Of a stretch of 64,000 bases of DNA, positions 26,470-35,295 are shown piece by piece (positions within the stretch are counted from its first letter, which is position 1; the number at the start of each line of letters is the position of its first letter). The DNA is from RHLJ01 sp965212165 (GTDB lineage: Bacteria > Bacteroidota > Rhodothermia > Balneolales > Balneolaceae), in assembly GCA_965212165.1 (NCBI GenBank), contig OZ243096.1, forward strand, positions 3,224,001 to 3,288,000, given 5' to 3'. The translations under genes and the position numbers were made by a program. The notes under the pieces were generated by a model. It was not told the origin of the DNA, searched no databases, and saw only the letters and a list, made by a program, of their open reading frames with translations.

Positions 26470-28017
26470 ATGGTTATACATAGACTTCTATTAATAACAG
26501 CATTATTTTGCGTTCTTCTTACATCTTGTTCTAACAAAGACGACTTCCAACTTATTGAAGCTACTATTTCTGAAATACATGCTGCGTTTAAAAGTGGAGA
26601 ATTGACTTCTGAACAATTAGTAAAATTGTATCTGAATAGAATTAATACATTTGATCAAAGTACTGGAATTAATTCAATCGTATACATCAATAGCCGAGCA
26701 CTTGAACAAGCTAAAGTCTTGGATCAAGAATATGCAGAAACTGGAATACTTCGACCAATGCATGGCATTCCAATTATTGTGAAAGACAATTTCAATACAA
26801 TTGGTTTACAAACAGCTGCTGGTTCAGAAGCAATGAAGGGTTTTAAACCAAATACTAATGCCTATCAAGTTCAAAAATTAATAGAAGCTGGTGCTATTGT
26901 AATTGCAAAGTCCAATATGGCTGAATGGGCATTTAGCCCAATGGTAACTATAAGTTCGCTAGCTGGCGAAACTCTTAATCCATATAATACAAAACATACT
27001 ACTGCTGGGTCTAGCGGTGGAACAGGTGCATCAATTGCCGCAAATTTTGCTTCGTTTGGACTTGGTTCTGATACTGGAAACTCCATCCGAGGGCCTTCTT
27101 CACATAATGCTCTCGTAGGATTTCGTTCTACAATTGGGCTTACAAGTAGGTCTGGCATTGTGCCATTATATCTTAGAAACGATGTTGGAGGTCCAATGGC
27201 TAGGAGTGTTGAAGATGCAACACGAGCTTTAGAAGTAATTGCAGGATATGATCCAACAGATCCAGTAACTAAATACAGCGAGAGGAAAATTCCAAAAAAT
27301 TATTCACAGTTTTTGAAAAAGGAAGGCTTAATTAATAAAAGAATTGGAGTATTAAGAATTTTAAGTGATTATGAGCCAAATGAAGAAATTGCTTCTTTAT
27401 TTGAACAAGCAATTCATGACTTAGATAGTCTCGGTGCTGAAGTTATTGATCCTTTCATTATCCCGGGTTTTCAAGAATTACGACAAGGGCAATGGTGTGC
27501 AGTCTTTGAAGAAGACTTAAACACGTACTTAGCAGCACAAGGTGAAGATGTACCTGTCAAAAATCTAAATGATGTAATAGAATCTGGAAAGTATGCTGAT
27601 TATATAGAAAGGAATTTAAAATACTTCCAAGAAAACTCAGATATACAATCAGAAACTGTTTGCTCCGATCCTTTTACTGATTCAAAAAGAATAGCATTCA
27701 GAGAAGCAATTGAACATGTTATGGATAGTCTAAATGTGGATGCTATAGTGTATCCATCATGGAATCATCCACCAGCAAAAATTGGAGATTTTGAGGGGTA
27801 TAAAGGGGATAATAGTCAAGTTATTGCCCCTCATACTGGTCAACCTGCTTTTACAGTACCAATGGGATTTACGTCTGGAAATTTACCTTCAGGCTTACAA
27901 GTTCTAGGCAGAATGTTTGATGAACCCACACTTATTGAAATTACTTATGCATATGAGCAAGGTACTCTTCATCGAAAACCACCCAAAGACTTCCCTGATT
28001 TACTAATTAAAGAATAA
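26470..28017 (+). CDS. amidase signature family lipoprotein
   Basis: A 515-residue amidase-signature enzyme with a lipoprotein signal peptide (LLTSCSN, Cys20), so it should act in the periplasm or on the outer membrane. The Ser-cisSer-Lys triad is readable: Lys105 in IIVKDNFNT, cis-Ser181 in TAGSSGGTG, and nucleophile Ser205 in GSDTGNSIRGPS. Similar exported amidases hydrolyse amide bonds in peptides or peptidoglycan-derived compounds; the substrate is not known. It begins 20 bases after xseA ends, so shared transcription is possible though the functions are unrelated. Confidence 0.9.
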   Translation: MVIHRLLLITALFCVLLTSCSNKDDFQLIEATISEIHAAFKSGELTSEQLVKLYLNRINTFDQSTGINSIVYINSRALEQAKVLDQEYAETGILRPMHGIPIIVKDNFNTIGLQTAAGSEAMKGFKPNTNAYQVQKLIEAGAIVIAKSNMAEWAFSPMVTISSLAGETLNPYNTKHTTAGSSGGTGASIAANFASFGLGSDTGNSIRGPSSHNALVGFRSTIGLTSRSGIVPLYLRNDVGGPMARSVEDATRALEVIAGYDPTDPVTKYSERKIPKNYSQFLKKEGLINKRIGVLRILSDYEPNEEIASLFEQAIHDLDSLGAEVIDPFIIPGFQELRQGQWCAVFEEDLNTYLAAQGEDVPVKNLNDVIESGKYADYIERNLKYFQENSDIQSETVCSDPFTDSKRIAFREAIEHVMDSLNVDAIVYPSWNHPPAKIGDFEGYKGDNSQVIAPHTGQPAFTVPMGFTSGNLPSGLQVLGRMFDEPTLIEITYAYEQGTLHRKPPKDFPDLLIKE

Positions 28018-28023
28018 ACCTTA

Positions 28024-29160
28024 TTACTTTAACTGCTTAGCGTAGCTCCCAAGCACCTTTAATTCTTCAGCTTCATTACCAAGTTCTTGAAGTGCCTTAT
28101 TGGTATTTGGATCTTCAAGATTAGACTCGATATCTACATAAAATGAATATCGAAATGGCTCGTGTAACTTCGGGCGTGATTCTAACTTACATACGTTAAT
28201 CCCATGTTTATGAAGGATATTTAAGCATTCAACAAGTGATCCTTCCTGATGCGAAGTAACCATCATTAATGAGGTCTTGGATGGAATTTGTAAATCTACT
28301 TGAACAGATTTTGGAGAAACCGCTACAAAACGAGTAAAATTCTCTTTTTGGTTTGCAATATCATGAGCTATAATTTTTAATCCATAATGATCAGCTGCAT
28401 GAGCTCCAGCAATTGCTGCTTGAGATAAATCTCCATCTTCCAATACTTTCTTCGCAGAAATTGCGGTATCTAAATAAGATTCCACTTTACATCTTGGAAG
28501 TTTAGTTAAGAAATGAGTGCACTGTTCAATCGCCTTTGGATGTGATAGAATGCGCCGGATTTGTGATACCTCGACTTGTTCAACTGCTAATAAACAATGA
28601 ACTATTTTTAGAATTTCTTCTCCTACTATATGAAGATTTACCTCTCCTAGAATATCATAAGTATCATTAATTGATCCTGCAGTTGTATTCTCTATAGGTA
28701 GCAAAGCATAATCAACTTTCCCATCTTTTACAGCGTTTGCAGCCTGTACAAAAGTATCAAAACCGTAATAATCGACTTGATCATATCTCTCGCTAAAATG
28801 CCTAATTGCTGCTAAATGACTATAAGCGCCATCCGTTCCTTGATAACTTACACTTACCCTTGATCCACCATTTTTATTTTGATGATCAACCAAAGAGTGT
28901 GTTTGAAATCGCACAGAGTTTGTGATTATTTCTCTAAACAGGTGTTCTGCATAATATCTATCTAGGCCTACTTCTGCAGCTATATCTCGAATTTTAGTAA
29001 GAAGTTTTTCTTCTCGTTCTAGATCTCTTATTCCTGTATTTGTCTCTAGTTTAAAAGAAGAAACTTCTTTTACTAAATCCTGTCGCTCTGCAAGAGCGGT
29101 AATAATAGAGCGATCAATTTCATCGAGTCGTAATCGTATAGACTCTAATTCCTTTTTCAT
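28024..29160 (-). CDS. pheA: bifunctional chorismate mutase/prephenate dehydratase
   Basis: A P-protein of 378 residues that makes phenylpyruvate from chorismate for phenylalanine synthesis. The N-terminal AroQ-type chorismate mutase helix (LRLDEIDRSIITALAERQDLVKEV) runs from about 8 to 85. The prephenate dehydratase domain follows (SYQGTDGAYSHLAA, LLPIENTTAGSINDTYD) and then an ACT domain (TSHQEGSLVECLNILHKHGINVCKLESRP) that gives feedback inhibition by phenylalanine. A TTG at 29172 is in frame, but the ATG at 29160 gives the normal N-terminus. Gene order suggests it is transcribed alone. Confidence 0.95.
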   Translation of the reverse strand: MKKELESIRLRLDEIDRSIITALAERQDLVKEVSSFKLETNTGIRDLEREEKLLTKIRDIAAEVGLDRYYAEHLFREIITNSVRFQTHSLVDHQNKNGGSRVSVSYQGTDGAYSHLAAIRHFSERYDQVDYYGFDTFVQAANAVKDGKVDYALLPIENTTAGSINDTYDILGEVNLHIVGEEILKIVHCLLAVEQVEVSQIRRILSHPKAIEQCTHFLTKLPRCKVESYLDTAISAKKVLEDGDLSQAAIAGAHAADHYGLKIIAHDIANQKENFTRFVAVSPKSVQVDLQIPSKTSLMMVTSHQEGSLVECLNILHKHGINVCKLESRPKLHEPFRYSFYVDIESNLEDPNTNKALQELGNEAEELKVLGSYAKQLK

Positions 29161-29252
29161 AACAAAAATCAATATGAATGAGTGTGAAAGCTGAATGTAG
29201 TAAGTTTGATGGGAAATTGAATGATTTTTCTTATCCTTGCTTTATTCTAATT

Positions 29253-30047
29253 ATGCCAAAGCTCTATTTAATATTCTTTTTAATCTGCTTAACACTAACT
29301 GGGCTATCTTGCACTAAAGTTATTGTTCATCAATATCCAATACATTATACCGGTGAACCTGAACAAGCCATTGATAAATTCGAATTCATAATAAAGAATG
29401 GAGAATTATATTTTTTCAAAGCTTCAGACTCAACCGAAGTTCCCTTTGTCTATACAAGTGGGATACTGAATGTTATCAATGGATTAAAAAGTGATTCAAT
29501 TTGGGAAAAGAGTAACTCTCTTGTAAACCCTATTACTAAACAAGCTTACACTATAGATGCACAAGCTCAATATAATCCTGAATTTGATGCTGATGAGTTT
29601 ATGGTATCAATTAGCACAATAACAGATGATTCTATTGCAGCTTATATTGAAGGCTCTGTTGATGATGCAACGGTAATTTATGGACAAAATAATTATCGAT
29701 TTATCTCACTTGGAATATCAGAACCGCAATATCAAGAGTCATCAACTAATGTTTCAGTGATAAATGAATATCCTTATGGAGAAACTTGGAGCTTAAGTAT
29801 TAATGATGTTATTGTAGGTGAAATAGTTCAAGGTAGCCCTGTTATTTATAGACCAGAAATAGATTTCAATTATGGAGTTTCTTACTCCTTCCTCTTTATT
29901 GAGAAAATTGAACCTTCTATAAAAGCAGAATTAATAAATTCTATGCTAGCTTACTTATCCTTGCTCGATATGGAATTTTATTACTACGAATGTGATCTAA
30001 AAAATCTTAATGATGAAGACTGTCCAGAAGTAATAAGATTTTATTAG
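29253..30047 (+). CDS. lipoprotein of unknown function
   Basis: A 264-residue exported protein with no recognised family. The ATG at 29253 starts a clean signal peptide (MPKLYLIFFLICLTLTGLSC, lipidation Cys20). An earlier ATG at 29178 is in frame but would place 25 unrelated residues before it. The mature part looks strand-rich, with repeated aromatic and acidic segments (NGELYFFKASD, YIEGSVDD, YPYGETWSLSI). The C-terminus has two cysteines (YECDLKNLNDEDCPE) that could pair. It is convergent with the DUF6768 gene, 12 bases away. Confidence 0.7.
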   Translation: MPKLYLIFFLICLTLTGLSCTKVIVHQYPIHYTGEPEQAIDKFEFIIKNGELYFFKASDSTEVPFVYTSGILNVINGLKSDSIWEKSNSLVNPITKQAYTIDAQAQYNPEFDADEFMVSISTITDDSIAAYIEGSVDDATVIYGQNNYRFISLGISEPQYQESSTNVSVINEYPYGETWSLSINDVIVGEIVQGSPVIYRPEIDFNYGVSYSFLFIEKIEPSIKAELINSMLAYLSLLDMEFYYYECDLKNLNDEDCPEVIRFY

Positions 30048-30059
30048 AATAAAACTTTA

Positions 30060-30443
30060 TTACTTATCTGAGAGTTTATCCATTAAAATTGCTACCTGAA
30101 ATTCAATACGCTTCATTTCCTGTAAAATGGTATTCTTATCCATTTGCATCCAATGCCATTGTTTGACCAATCCATTCATAATCACACCAATTAGCATACC
30201 TGCTCCATACTTTGCCATAAGCACAGAATCTTCAACAGTGAAGAATTTATACCCAAACCAAAATGCAAAACCAGTTATTACAAGTTGAATAGTGGTTATC
30301 AAAATAGCCCACTTTCCAAGTTTACCTTTATAAAGATTCCCCCATTGTTTAAATAAGCCATGTTGATCTAATGCATTATAAAACTCGGCTTCATCTTTAC
30401 TAAGTGATTCTTCTATAAGTTGATCGATTTCTTCCTTTTTCAT
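30060..30443 (-). CDS. DUF6768-like two-helix membrane protein next to an ECF sigma factor
   Basis: A 127-residue protein with a soluble N-terminus (MKKEEIDQLIEESLSKDEAEFYNALDQHG), two transmembrane helices (about 45-65 and 78-96) and a helical tail (MQMDKNTILQEMKRIEFQV). The pattern matches DUF6768-type proteins, often found beside ECF sigma factors. It begins 12 bases after the sigma gene on the same strand, which suggests it sequesters or senses for that sigma factor. That function is an inference from position. Confidence 0.75.
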   Translation of the reverse strand: MKKEEIDQLIEESLSKDEAEFYNALDQHGLFKQWGNLYKGKLGKWAILITTIQLVITGFAFWFGYKFFTVEDSVLMAKYGAGMLIGVIMNGLVKQWHWMQMDKNTILQEMKRIEFQVAILMDKLSDK

Positions 30444-30455
30444 GGTATTTACCTA

Positions 30456-31013
30456 TTATTTAGTTTTAAAAATTTCTTTCAAAGACTCTCTAGCATTGAA
30501 CAATCTTGATTTAACCGTTCCAGAGGAAATCTCTAAAACCTCTGATATTTCATTTACAGAATAGTTTTCCAAGTAAAACATACTGAGAACAATTTTTTGA
30601 GTTTGAGGTAGTCCTTCAATAGCTATTTTAAGTTTCGCTTTTCTCTCCTGAATTATATCATATTCATCCCCATCAGAATCCTGTTGAATATGATCATTCA
30701 AATATATTTCTTGAGTTTTTCTCCTTACAAGTTGCTGCTTTCTAATCCAGTCAATAGCTTTTCTTCGGGCAATACTAAGTGCCCAAATGTCAAAACTAAT
30801 ACTGATTTTCAATGTCGATAGTCCTGAAATGATTGAATACCAGCTTTCCTGAACTAAGTCGTCTAATGATGCTTTATCCCTTGTTTGCGCGAAAATCTGC
30901 CTTTTTAAACTAGGATTAAATTTACGGATCAGTATTCTAAGTGATTCTTTATCACCTTCCTGATATCTAACTACTAGATAATCATTTATGATATGTTCTG
31001 AATTAGGTCTCAT
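30456..31013 (-). CDS. ECF-family RNA polymerase sigma factor
   Basis: A 185-residue sigma-70 family ECF factor. Region 2 is seen in QTRDKASLDDLVQESW, with WALSIARRKAIDWIRKQQ as the -10-binding helix. Region 4 is seen in LPQTQKIVLSMFYLENYSVNEISEVL, then SSGTVKSRLFNARESLKEIF as the -35-recognising HTH. No anti-sigma domain of the zinc type is present in the next gene, but a two-TM protein follows. The divergent neighbour is azurin, and the 160-base gap would hold promoters for both. Confidence 0.93.
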   Translation of the reverse strand: MRPNSEHIINDYLVVRYQEGDKESLRILIRKFNPSLKRQIFAQTRDKASLDDLVQESWYSIISGLSTLKISISFDIWALSIARRKAIDWIRKQQLVRRKTQEIYLNDHIQQDSDGDEYDIIQERKAKLKIAIEGLPQTQKIVLSMFYLENYSVNEISEVLEISSGTVKSRLFNARESLKEIFKTK

Positions 31014-31172
31014 AACTACATAGTAGTCGTAGAAAAAAGTGAAAGGTTCATTTTATTTTTTTAAAAGATCTAACTAATATCTTTTATCTGTTTAGCCATG
31101 AACTTCATAATATCTTCATATTAGAATCCGACTTTTATATGATATAATCTTAAATAAAATTAATAGAGAAAT

Positions 31173-31631
31173 ATGAATTTATTTTTAGCACTTTTGCTAT
31201 CACTTTTCATTGGTAACCCATCAGCTTCTACTTCTGTAGATTCTAATCAAACTGGAAACAGAGTTGAAATAGTGATTGAAGGAAACGATCAAATGAAATT
31301 TGATCTTTCCGAGATTAAAGCTAAAGAAGGTGATACTATAGTATTAACTCTCAAACATGTTGGGAAACTTCCTAAAGCTGCAATGGGTCACAATTGGGTG
31401 TTACTTTCAGCTGGTACTAATGTTAACGAGTTTGCTATGAAAGCAATTAGAGCAAGAACCAATGACTATATTCCCGAAGAAAGCGATGAAGTACTTGTGC
31501 ATACAGCACTAATCGGTGGTGGCGAAGAATCTACCATTGAATTCGTTGTCCCTGCTGCAGGTGAGTATGATTTCATTTGTAGCTTTCCTGGACATTATTC
31601 ACTTATGAAAGGAAAACTAATTGTTGAGTAA
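31173..31631 (+). CDS. azurin, type 1 copper protein
   Basis: A 152-residue exported blue copper electron carrier. The signal peptide runs to about residue 20. Copper ligands line up with Pseudomonas azurin: His73 in MGHNWVL, Cys136, His141 and Met145 in CSFPGHYSLMKG, with the same 5 and 4 spacing between the last three. It probably moves electrons in the periplasm, for example to a terminal oxidase or nitrite reductase, but no partner is in the window. A terminator hairpin follows. The divergent ECF gene may control it. Confidence 0.95.
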   Translation: MNLFLALLLSLFIGNPSASTSVDSNQTGNRVEIVIEGNDQMKFDLSEIKAKEGDTIVLTLKHVGKLPKAAMGHNWVLLSAGTNVNEFAMKAIRARTNDYIPEESDEVLVHTALIGGGEESTIEFVVPAAGEYDFICSFPGHYSLMKGKLIVE

Positions 31632-31653
31632 TATCTAACTCATCTATATAAAG

Positions 31654-31684
31654 AGCTATTCTCATTAAGGGAATAGCTTTTTTT
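31654..31684 (+). terminator. intrinsic terminator after azurin
   Basis: AGCTATTC/GAATAGCT, an 8-bp stem with a 9-base loop, is followed by a run of T. It lies 22 bases after the azurin stop codon. Confidence 0.85.
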
Positions 31685-31701
31685 AATTATACGATTTAAC
31701 G

Positions 31702-32112
31702 ATGAAGCATAACTTTATCTTTGTTTATGGGTTACTTAAATCCATCTATGAAAATGATCCAGCAAAATTTATTCGAAGAAATTGCTCCTTAATTGGTGAG
31801 GGTTCTATCTATGGAATGTTGTACGATCTTGGCAGTTACCCTGGTGCTATTTATGAGAAAAATTCTCCTTCTAGAGTGTATGGTGAAGTATATCAAATAG
31901 ATCGAAATGAAAAAGAATTAGTACAGTTTCTTGACAATTTTGAAGGTGTAGGGTCACAATTCAAACAACCCAATGAGTACATTAGATCTATCATTCCAGT
32001 TAATATTTCAACTGGAATTATTAAAGCGTCAACTTATTTATATAATTGGAACCTAGATGGGGCTAAAATGATTGATTCAGGTAGATACGAAAATGTAAAA
32101 GGAAATAGATAG
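31702..32112 (+). CDS. gamma-glutamylcyclotransferase family (AIG2-like) protein
   Basis: A 136-residue GGCT-fold protein. The substrate-loop motif FVYGLL at positions 7-12 corresponds to the family's YGTL/YGSN element. A beta-barrel follows (GSIYGMLYDLGSYPGAIYE, SRVYGEVYQI) with the acidic FLDNFEGVG region near the catalytic glutamate. Similar small proteins are annotated as gamma-glutamyl transferring or cyclising enzymes of uncertain substrate. The family assignment is good, the reaction unproven. Confidence 0.85.
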   Translation: MKHNFIFVYGLLKSIYENDPAKFIRRNCSLIGEGSIYGMLYDLGSYPGAIYEKNSPSRVYGEVYQIDRNEKELVQFLDNFEGVGSQFKQPNEYIRSIIPVNISTGIIKASTYLYNWNLDGAKMIDSGRYENVKGNR

Positions 32113-32123
32113 GTAATTAAAAA

Positions 32124-32510
32124 TTGATAGATCGAAAAAATAAATCTAGAATGGGATTGGGATTTCTAGCAGGGATGTTAGGAGCCTATATTTTTGTGGA
32201 AGGTTTTGTGCGATTAGCGTACTGGATCGGTTTATATGAACTTAATTCAAATACGAATATAAATTACCTTGTAAGTACTTTTTCAGGTATTGTAACAGGA
32301 ATCGTTACCGTTTATATAAGTAAGGAGCGACAACTACGCATATTATTATTTGTAGTTGGTTCGCTCTTAATTATGGATCATATAGCTTTTTTCTCGAATT
32401 CCGACTTTAGTCTAAATAGAATGATAAACCGGATGATGGTTGACTTTAGTGTTCTTTTTAGTGGCTTTATTACCTACAAAATTATTGGTACTTCAGAAAC
32501 ATCTACCTAG
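32124..32510 (+). CDS. small multi-pass membrane protein of unknown function
   Basis: A 128-residue, very hydrophobic protein with about four transmembrane helices (roughly 11-32, 43-63, 70-90, 105-125). A TTG at 32124 is the preferred start because the residues that follow (IDRKNKSR) are basic, as expected before a first helix. An ATG at 32151 is the alternative. It begins 12 bases after the AIG2-like gene, so co-transcription is likely. No family is recognised. Confidence 0.6.
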   Translation: MIDRKNKSRMGLGFLAGMLGAYIFVEGFVRLAYWIGLYELNSNTNINYLVSTFSGIVTGIVTVYISKERQLRILLFVVGSLLIMDHIAFFSNSDFSLNRMINRMMVDFSVLFSGFITYKIIGTSETST

Positions 32511-32514
32511 AATT

Positions 32515-33276
32515 TTATTCAATTCCTTTTCCTGTAGCAGCCCAGTAAATAGCACCATATAAATGCTCTAGAAACATGTTATCAGAAAATGTCTCTGGCA
32601 TATGACCTAATGCTGTATAAAATGATCTACCTCCATCAAACTCGTGATACCAAGAAACAGGATGAAATTCGCCCATCCCTTCTGTCTTACGATTCCCCCA
32701 GGGCGGTTGAACTTCATAATAAGATTCGTCAATACTAAGTAAGTAATTTAATCCTTCCACTTTTTCTTCACCGAATTCATATAGTTCATCAGTCCAAAGA
32801 AATGATTCTGGCATTCTTTCAAGCCCAGGAAAACTATCGTCTAAAACAGTTACTCGTGTAGTTTGATTTACAGGATGAATCACAAACATCCTACCTACTA
32901 ATTGAGTATACCATTTCCAATCATACTCAGTATCTGAAGCTGCATGTATTCCCACAAAACCTTTGCCACTTTGAATAAAGTCTTCCATTGCGGCTTGTTG
33001 TTCATCATTTAAAATATCGCCTGTAGTACTTAGAAATATAATCACATCATACTGCTCTAGGTTTTCTTTATTAATCCTATTTGCTTGTTCATGCCAATCT
33101 ACTTGAAACTGATGACGCTGTGCAATTTTTCGTATACCATCAACTCCTTCGTTTATTGATTCATGATGCCAACCTGCTGTTTTCGTAAAAAGAAGAGCCT
33201 TAAACTGTGGTTGGGCAAAAGCTGTAGCTGAACTAAAGAGTATTAATGCTAAAAGATTGAGAATGGTCTTTTTCAT
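32515..33276 (-). CDS. secreted ThuA-domain protein
   Basis: A 253-residue exported protein with a signal peptide ending ATAFAQP. The mature part is a ThuA-like (trehalose utilisation) domain of the class I glutamine amidotransferase-like fold. It shows LLFTKTAGWHHESINEGVDGI at the N-terminus, GKGFVGIHAASDTEYDWKWY around the position of the usual nucleophile, and GRSFYTALGHMPETFSD at the C-terminus. No clear nucleophilic cysteine is seen at the expected elbow, so enzymatic amidotransferase activity is doubtful. Such domains often accompany carbohydrate or glycoside metabolism, but no such gene is adjacent. Confidence 0.88.
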   Translation of the reverse strand: MKKTILNLLALILFSSATAFAQPQFKALLFTKTAGWHHESINEGVDGIRKIAQRHQFQVDWHEQANRINKENLEQYDVIIFLSTTGDILNDEQQAAMEDFIQSGKGFVGIHAASDTEYDWKWYTQLVGRMFVIHPVNQTTRVTVLDDSFPGLERMPESFLWTDELYEFGEEKVEGLNYLLSIDESYYEVQPPWGNRKTEGMGEFHPVSWYHEFDGGRSFYTALGHMPETFSDNMFLEHLYGAIYWAATGKGIE

Positions 33277-33460
33277 AATTCTGAAATTATTTGAGTAACT
33301 ATTTTAGTTTAGTGTAGGTAAAAAAACTCTTTTAATCATAAAAAAAGAAGTAATTCATTTACTATTGAACAAAAAAATTAAAGCGCTAGATGTGAAATTT
33401 TTTTCACTGTATTTTGTCTTATTCTAGAAAAATCATTAAACCTTTCTTTTCTTTTAATAT

Positions 33461-34498
33461 ATGATACTTATTGTTGGTGCTGGGCTTTCTGGTTTGTTAA
33501 CTGCATACAGACTTAAAAAAGCTGGGAAAGAAGTAAAGATAATAGAAGCTCGAGATCGAATTGGAGGTAGAATTCATACTCTACTCTCAAAATCCGAGAC
33601 CCCAGTTGAAATGGGTGCAACATGGCTTTGGAAAACTAACCCTAGCCTAATCGATTTACTTAAAGAGTTAGAAATTTCAGTATTTGAACAATTCATGGAA
33701 GGGCAAGCATACGTTCAATACTTCTCAAACTCTCCTGCTCAAGCCTTAGATATTCCTGAACAAGAAACAAGCTATCGAGTTGTTGGAGGCTCTTTTGTTC
33801 TAATAAATAAACTTGCAGAATCACTGACAAAAAATGAGTTAAAATTAACAGAGGTTGTTCAATCTATCGTATACCAAAATGATACTCTAAAAGTAATCAC
33901 CGACACTTCTGAATATATTTCTGAGAAAGTAATTCTTGCTCTTCCTCCCAGATTAGTAACACAGAGCATTTCTTTTGAACCTGCATTGCCTAAAGAACTT
34001 TTAGATATTACTAAAAAAACGCACACTTGGATGGAAGATTCAATAAAAGTTGCTTTAATATTTAATACGCCATTTTGGAGAAATAGAAATCTTGCAGGAG
34101 CTATATTCAGTAATGTCGGACCTGTAACTGAGTTTTACGACCATACAAATTCAGAAGAGACTACTTTTGCCCTCTGTGGATTTATGAATAACGCTTATCA
34201 ACCCATTTCAAAAGATGAACGGAAGAAAAAAGTTGTAGATCAAATGGTTCAGATCTTTGGTGAAGAAGCATCAGATTATCTCAGTTACGAAGAAACAGTT
34301 TGGGGAGATGAAATTTTTACAAGAGACTCAAATCCTATATCTCTTTTCCCTCATCAAAATAATGGACATTCTATTTTTCAACAGTCTTTTTATGATGGAA
34401 GAATCTTTTTTTCTAATGCTGAAACTTCACCTCAAAACCCTGGTTACATGGACGGTGCAGTTTATTCGGCAAACAATCTAGTAAATAGACTTATATAA
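33461..34498 (+). CDS. FAD-dependent amine oxidase-like flavoprotein
   Basis: A 345-residue flavoprotein related to monoamine oxidases and phytoene-desaturase-like enzymes. The N-terminal dinucleotide fold is clear: ILIVGAGLSGLLTAYRLKKAG followed by RDRIGGRIHT. The C-terminal FAD-binding segment (NPGYMDGAVYSANNLVNRL) closes the site. It is shorter than typical monoamine oxidases (about 450), with a reduced substrate domain, and lacks a signal peptide. The substrate is unknown. It is divergent from the ThuA gene. Confidence 0.88.
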   Translation: MILIVGAGLSGLLTAYRLKKAGKEVKIIEARDRIGGRIHTLLSKSETPVEMGATWLWKTNPSLIDLLKELEISVFEQFMEGQAYVQYFSNSPAQALDIPEQETSYRVVGGSFVLINKLAESLTKNELKLTEVVQSIVYQNDTLKVITDTSEYISEKVILALPPRLVTQSISFEPALPKELLDITKKTHTWMEDSIKVALIFNTPFWRNRNLAGAIFSNVGPVTEFYDHTNSEETTFALCGFMNNAYQPISKDERKKKVVDQMVQIFGEEASDYLSYEETVWGDEIFTRDSNPISLFPHQNNGHSIFQQSFYDGRIFFSNAETSPQNPGYMDGAVYSANNLVNRLI

Positions 34499-34602
34499 AT
34501 TTGTATTATGAATTACCATTTTTCGAAAGATATAAGCTGAACGAATCTGTTTAAAATTGAATTTAAAATTATAAATCTAATTCCATTTTAAAGAGAAAAC
34601 CC

Positions 34603-34776
34603 ATGTTTGGACTATTCAAAAAGAAAACAGAAGTTGAAAAACTAGATGTAAAATATAGAAAGTTACTTGCTGAAGCGCATCAACTTTCAAGCACTAATCG
34701 AACAAAGAGCGATAGCAAAATGCAAGAAGCTGAAGAAGTTTTAAAACAAATGGACAAAATTAACGAGACCCATTGA
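34603..34776 (+). CDS. Lacal_2735-like small helical protein
   Basis: A 57-residue protein starting with MFGLFKKKTEVEKL and continuing as one long charged helix with EAHQLSSTNRTKSDSK, ending with KQMDKINETH. The opening and the middle LSxxNRxxSD segment match the Lacal_2735 family of short proteins known from Flavobacteria and relatives. The function is unknown. It fills the gap between the flavoprotein and the DUF4440 gene. Confidence 0.8.
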   Translation: MFGLFKKKTEVEKLDVKYRKLLAEAHQLSSTNRTKSDSKMQEAEEVLKQMDKINETH

Positions 34777-34842
34777 TAAATTGAGTCTAATGATCGATGT
34801 TAAATTCAAATTGATAAGAATTAAATATCTAAATTATCGATC

Positions 34843-35295
34843 ATGAAAAAACTTAGCTTGCTAATTATACTAATTGCTTTTTCACTTACATCTATCGTAG
34901 CACAAGTAAGTTGTTTAGATTCTGAACAGCTTAAAAGTTTGGATTTGAAATGGGAGCAAGCACTTCTTGAATCTGACATTAGTGTATTTGAATCTCTGCT
35001 TGCTGAAGAATTCATTTGGGTTCATAATCATGCTGGGTTGATAGACTCAAAAGCTGGTTTGATTGAACGAGCTTCTGATAAGAATTTTGGAGCTACCGGA
35101 AACCCTAAATCTAGAATCTCCAATGATGTTCAAACTGTCATTTTGGGTTCAACTGCAGTTGTAAGTGGGTTTACAATTGTAGAAAGAGGTCCAAATCCAG
35201 TTACTTATCATTTTATGAGAACCTATTCCGAAATAGATGGAAACTGCTTTTTGATCGCCAATCATACTATGGCAGTTCCTAAAGATGATGAATAA
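34843..35295 (+). CDS. secreted DUF4440/NTF2-like protein
   Basis: A 150-residue exported protein with a Sec signal peptide ending TSIVAQ. The mature domain has the DUF4440 pattern of the NTF2-like cone fold: LDLKWEQALLESDISVFESLLAEEFIWVHNHAGLIDSKAGLIERA, then YHFMRTYSEIDGNCFLIANHT. NTF2-like domains bind small ligands or act as simple enzymes; here no catalytic set is obvious. Its last 11 bases overlap the start of the next gene. Confidence 0.85.
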   Translation: MKKLSLLIILIAFSLTSIVAQVSCLDSEQLKSLDLKWEQALLESDISVFESLLAEEFIWVHNHAGLIDSKAGLIERASDKNFGATGNPKSRISNDVQTVILGSTAVVSGFTIVERGPNPVTYHFMRTYSEIDGNCFLIANHTMAVPKDDE

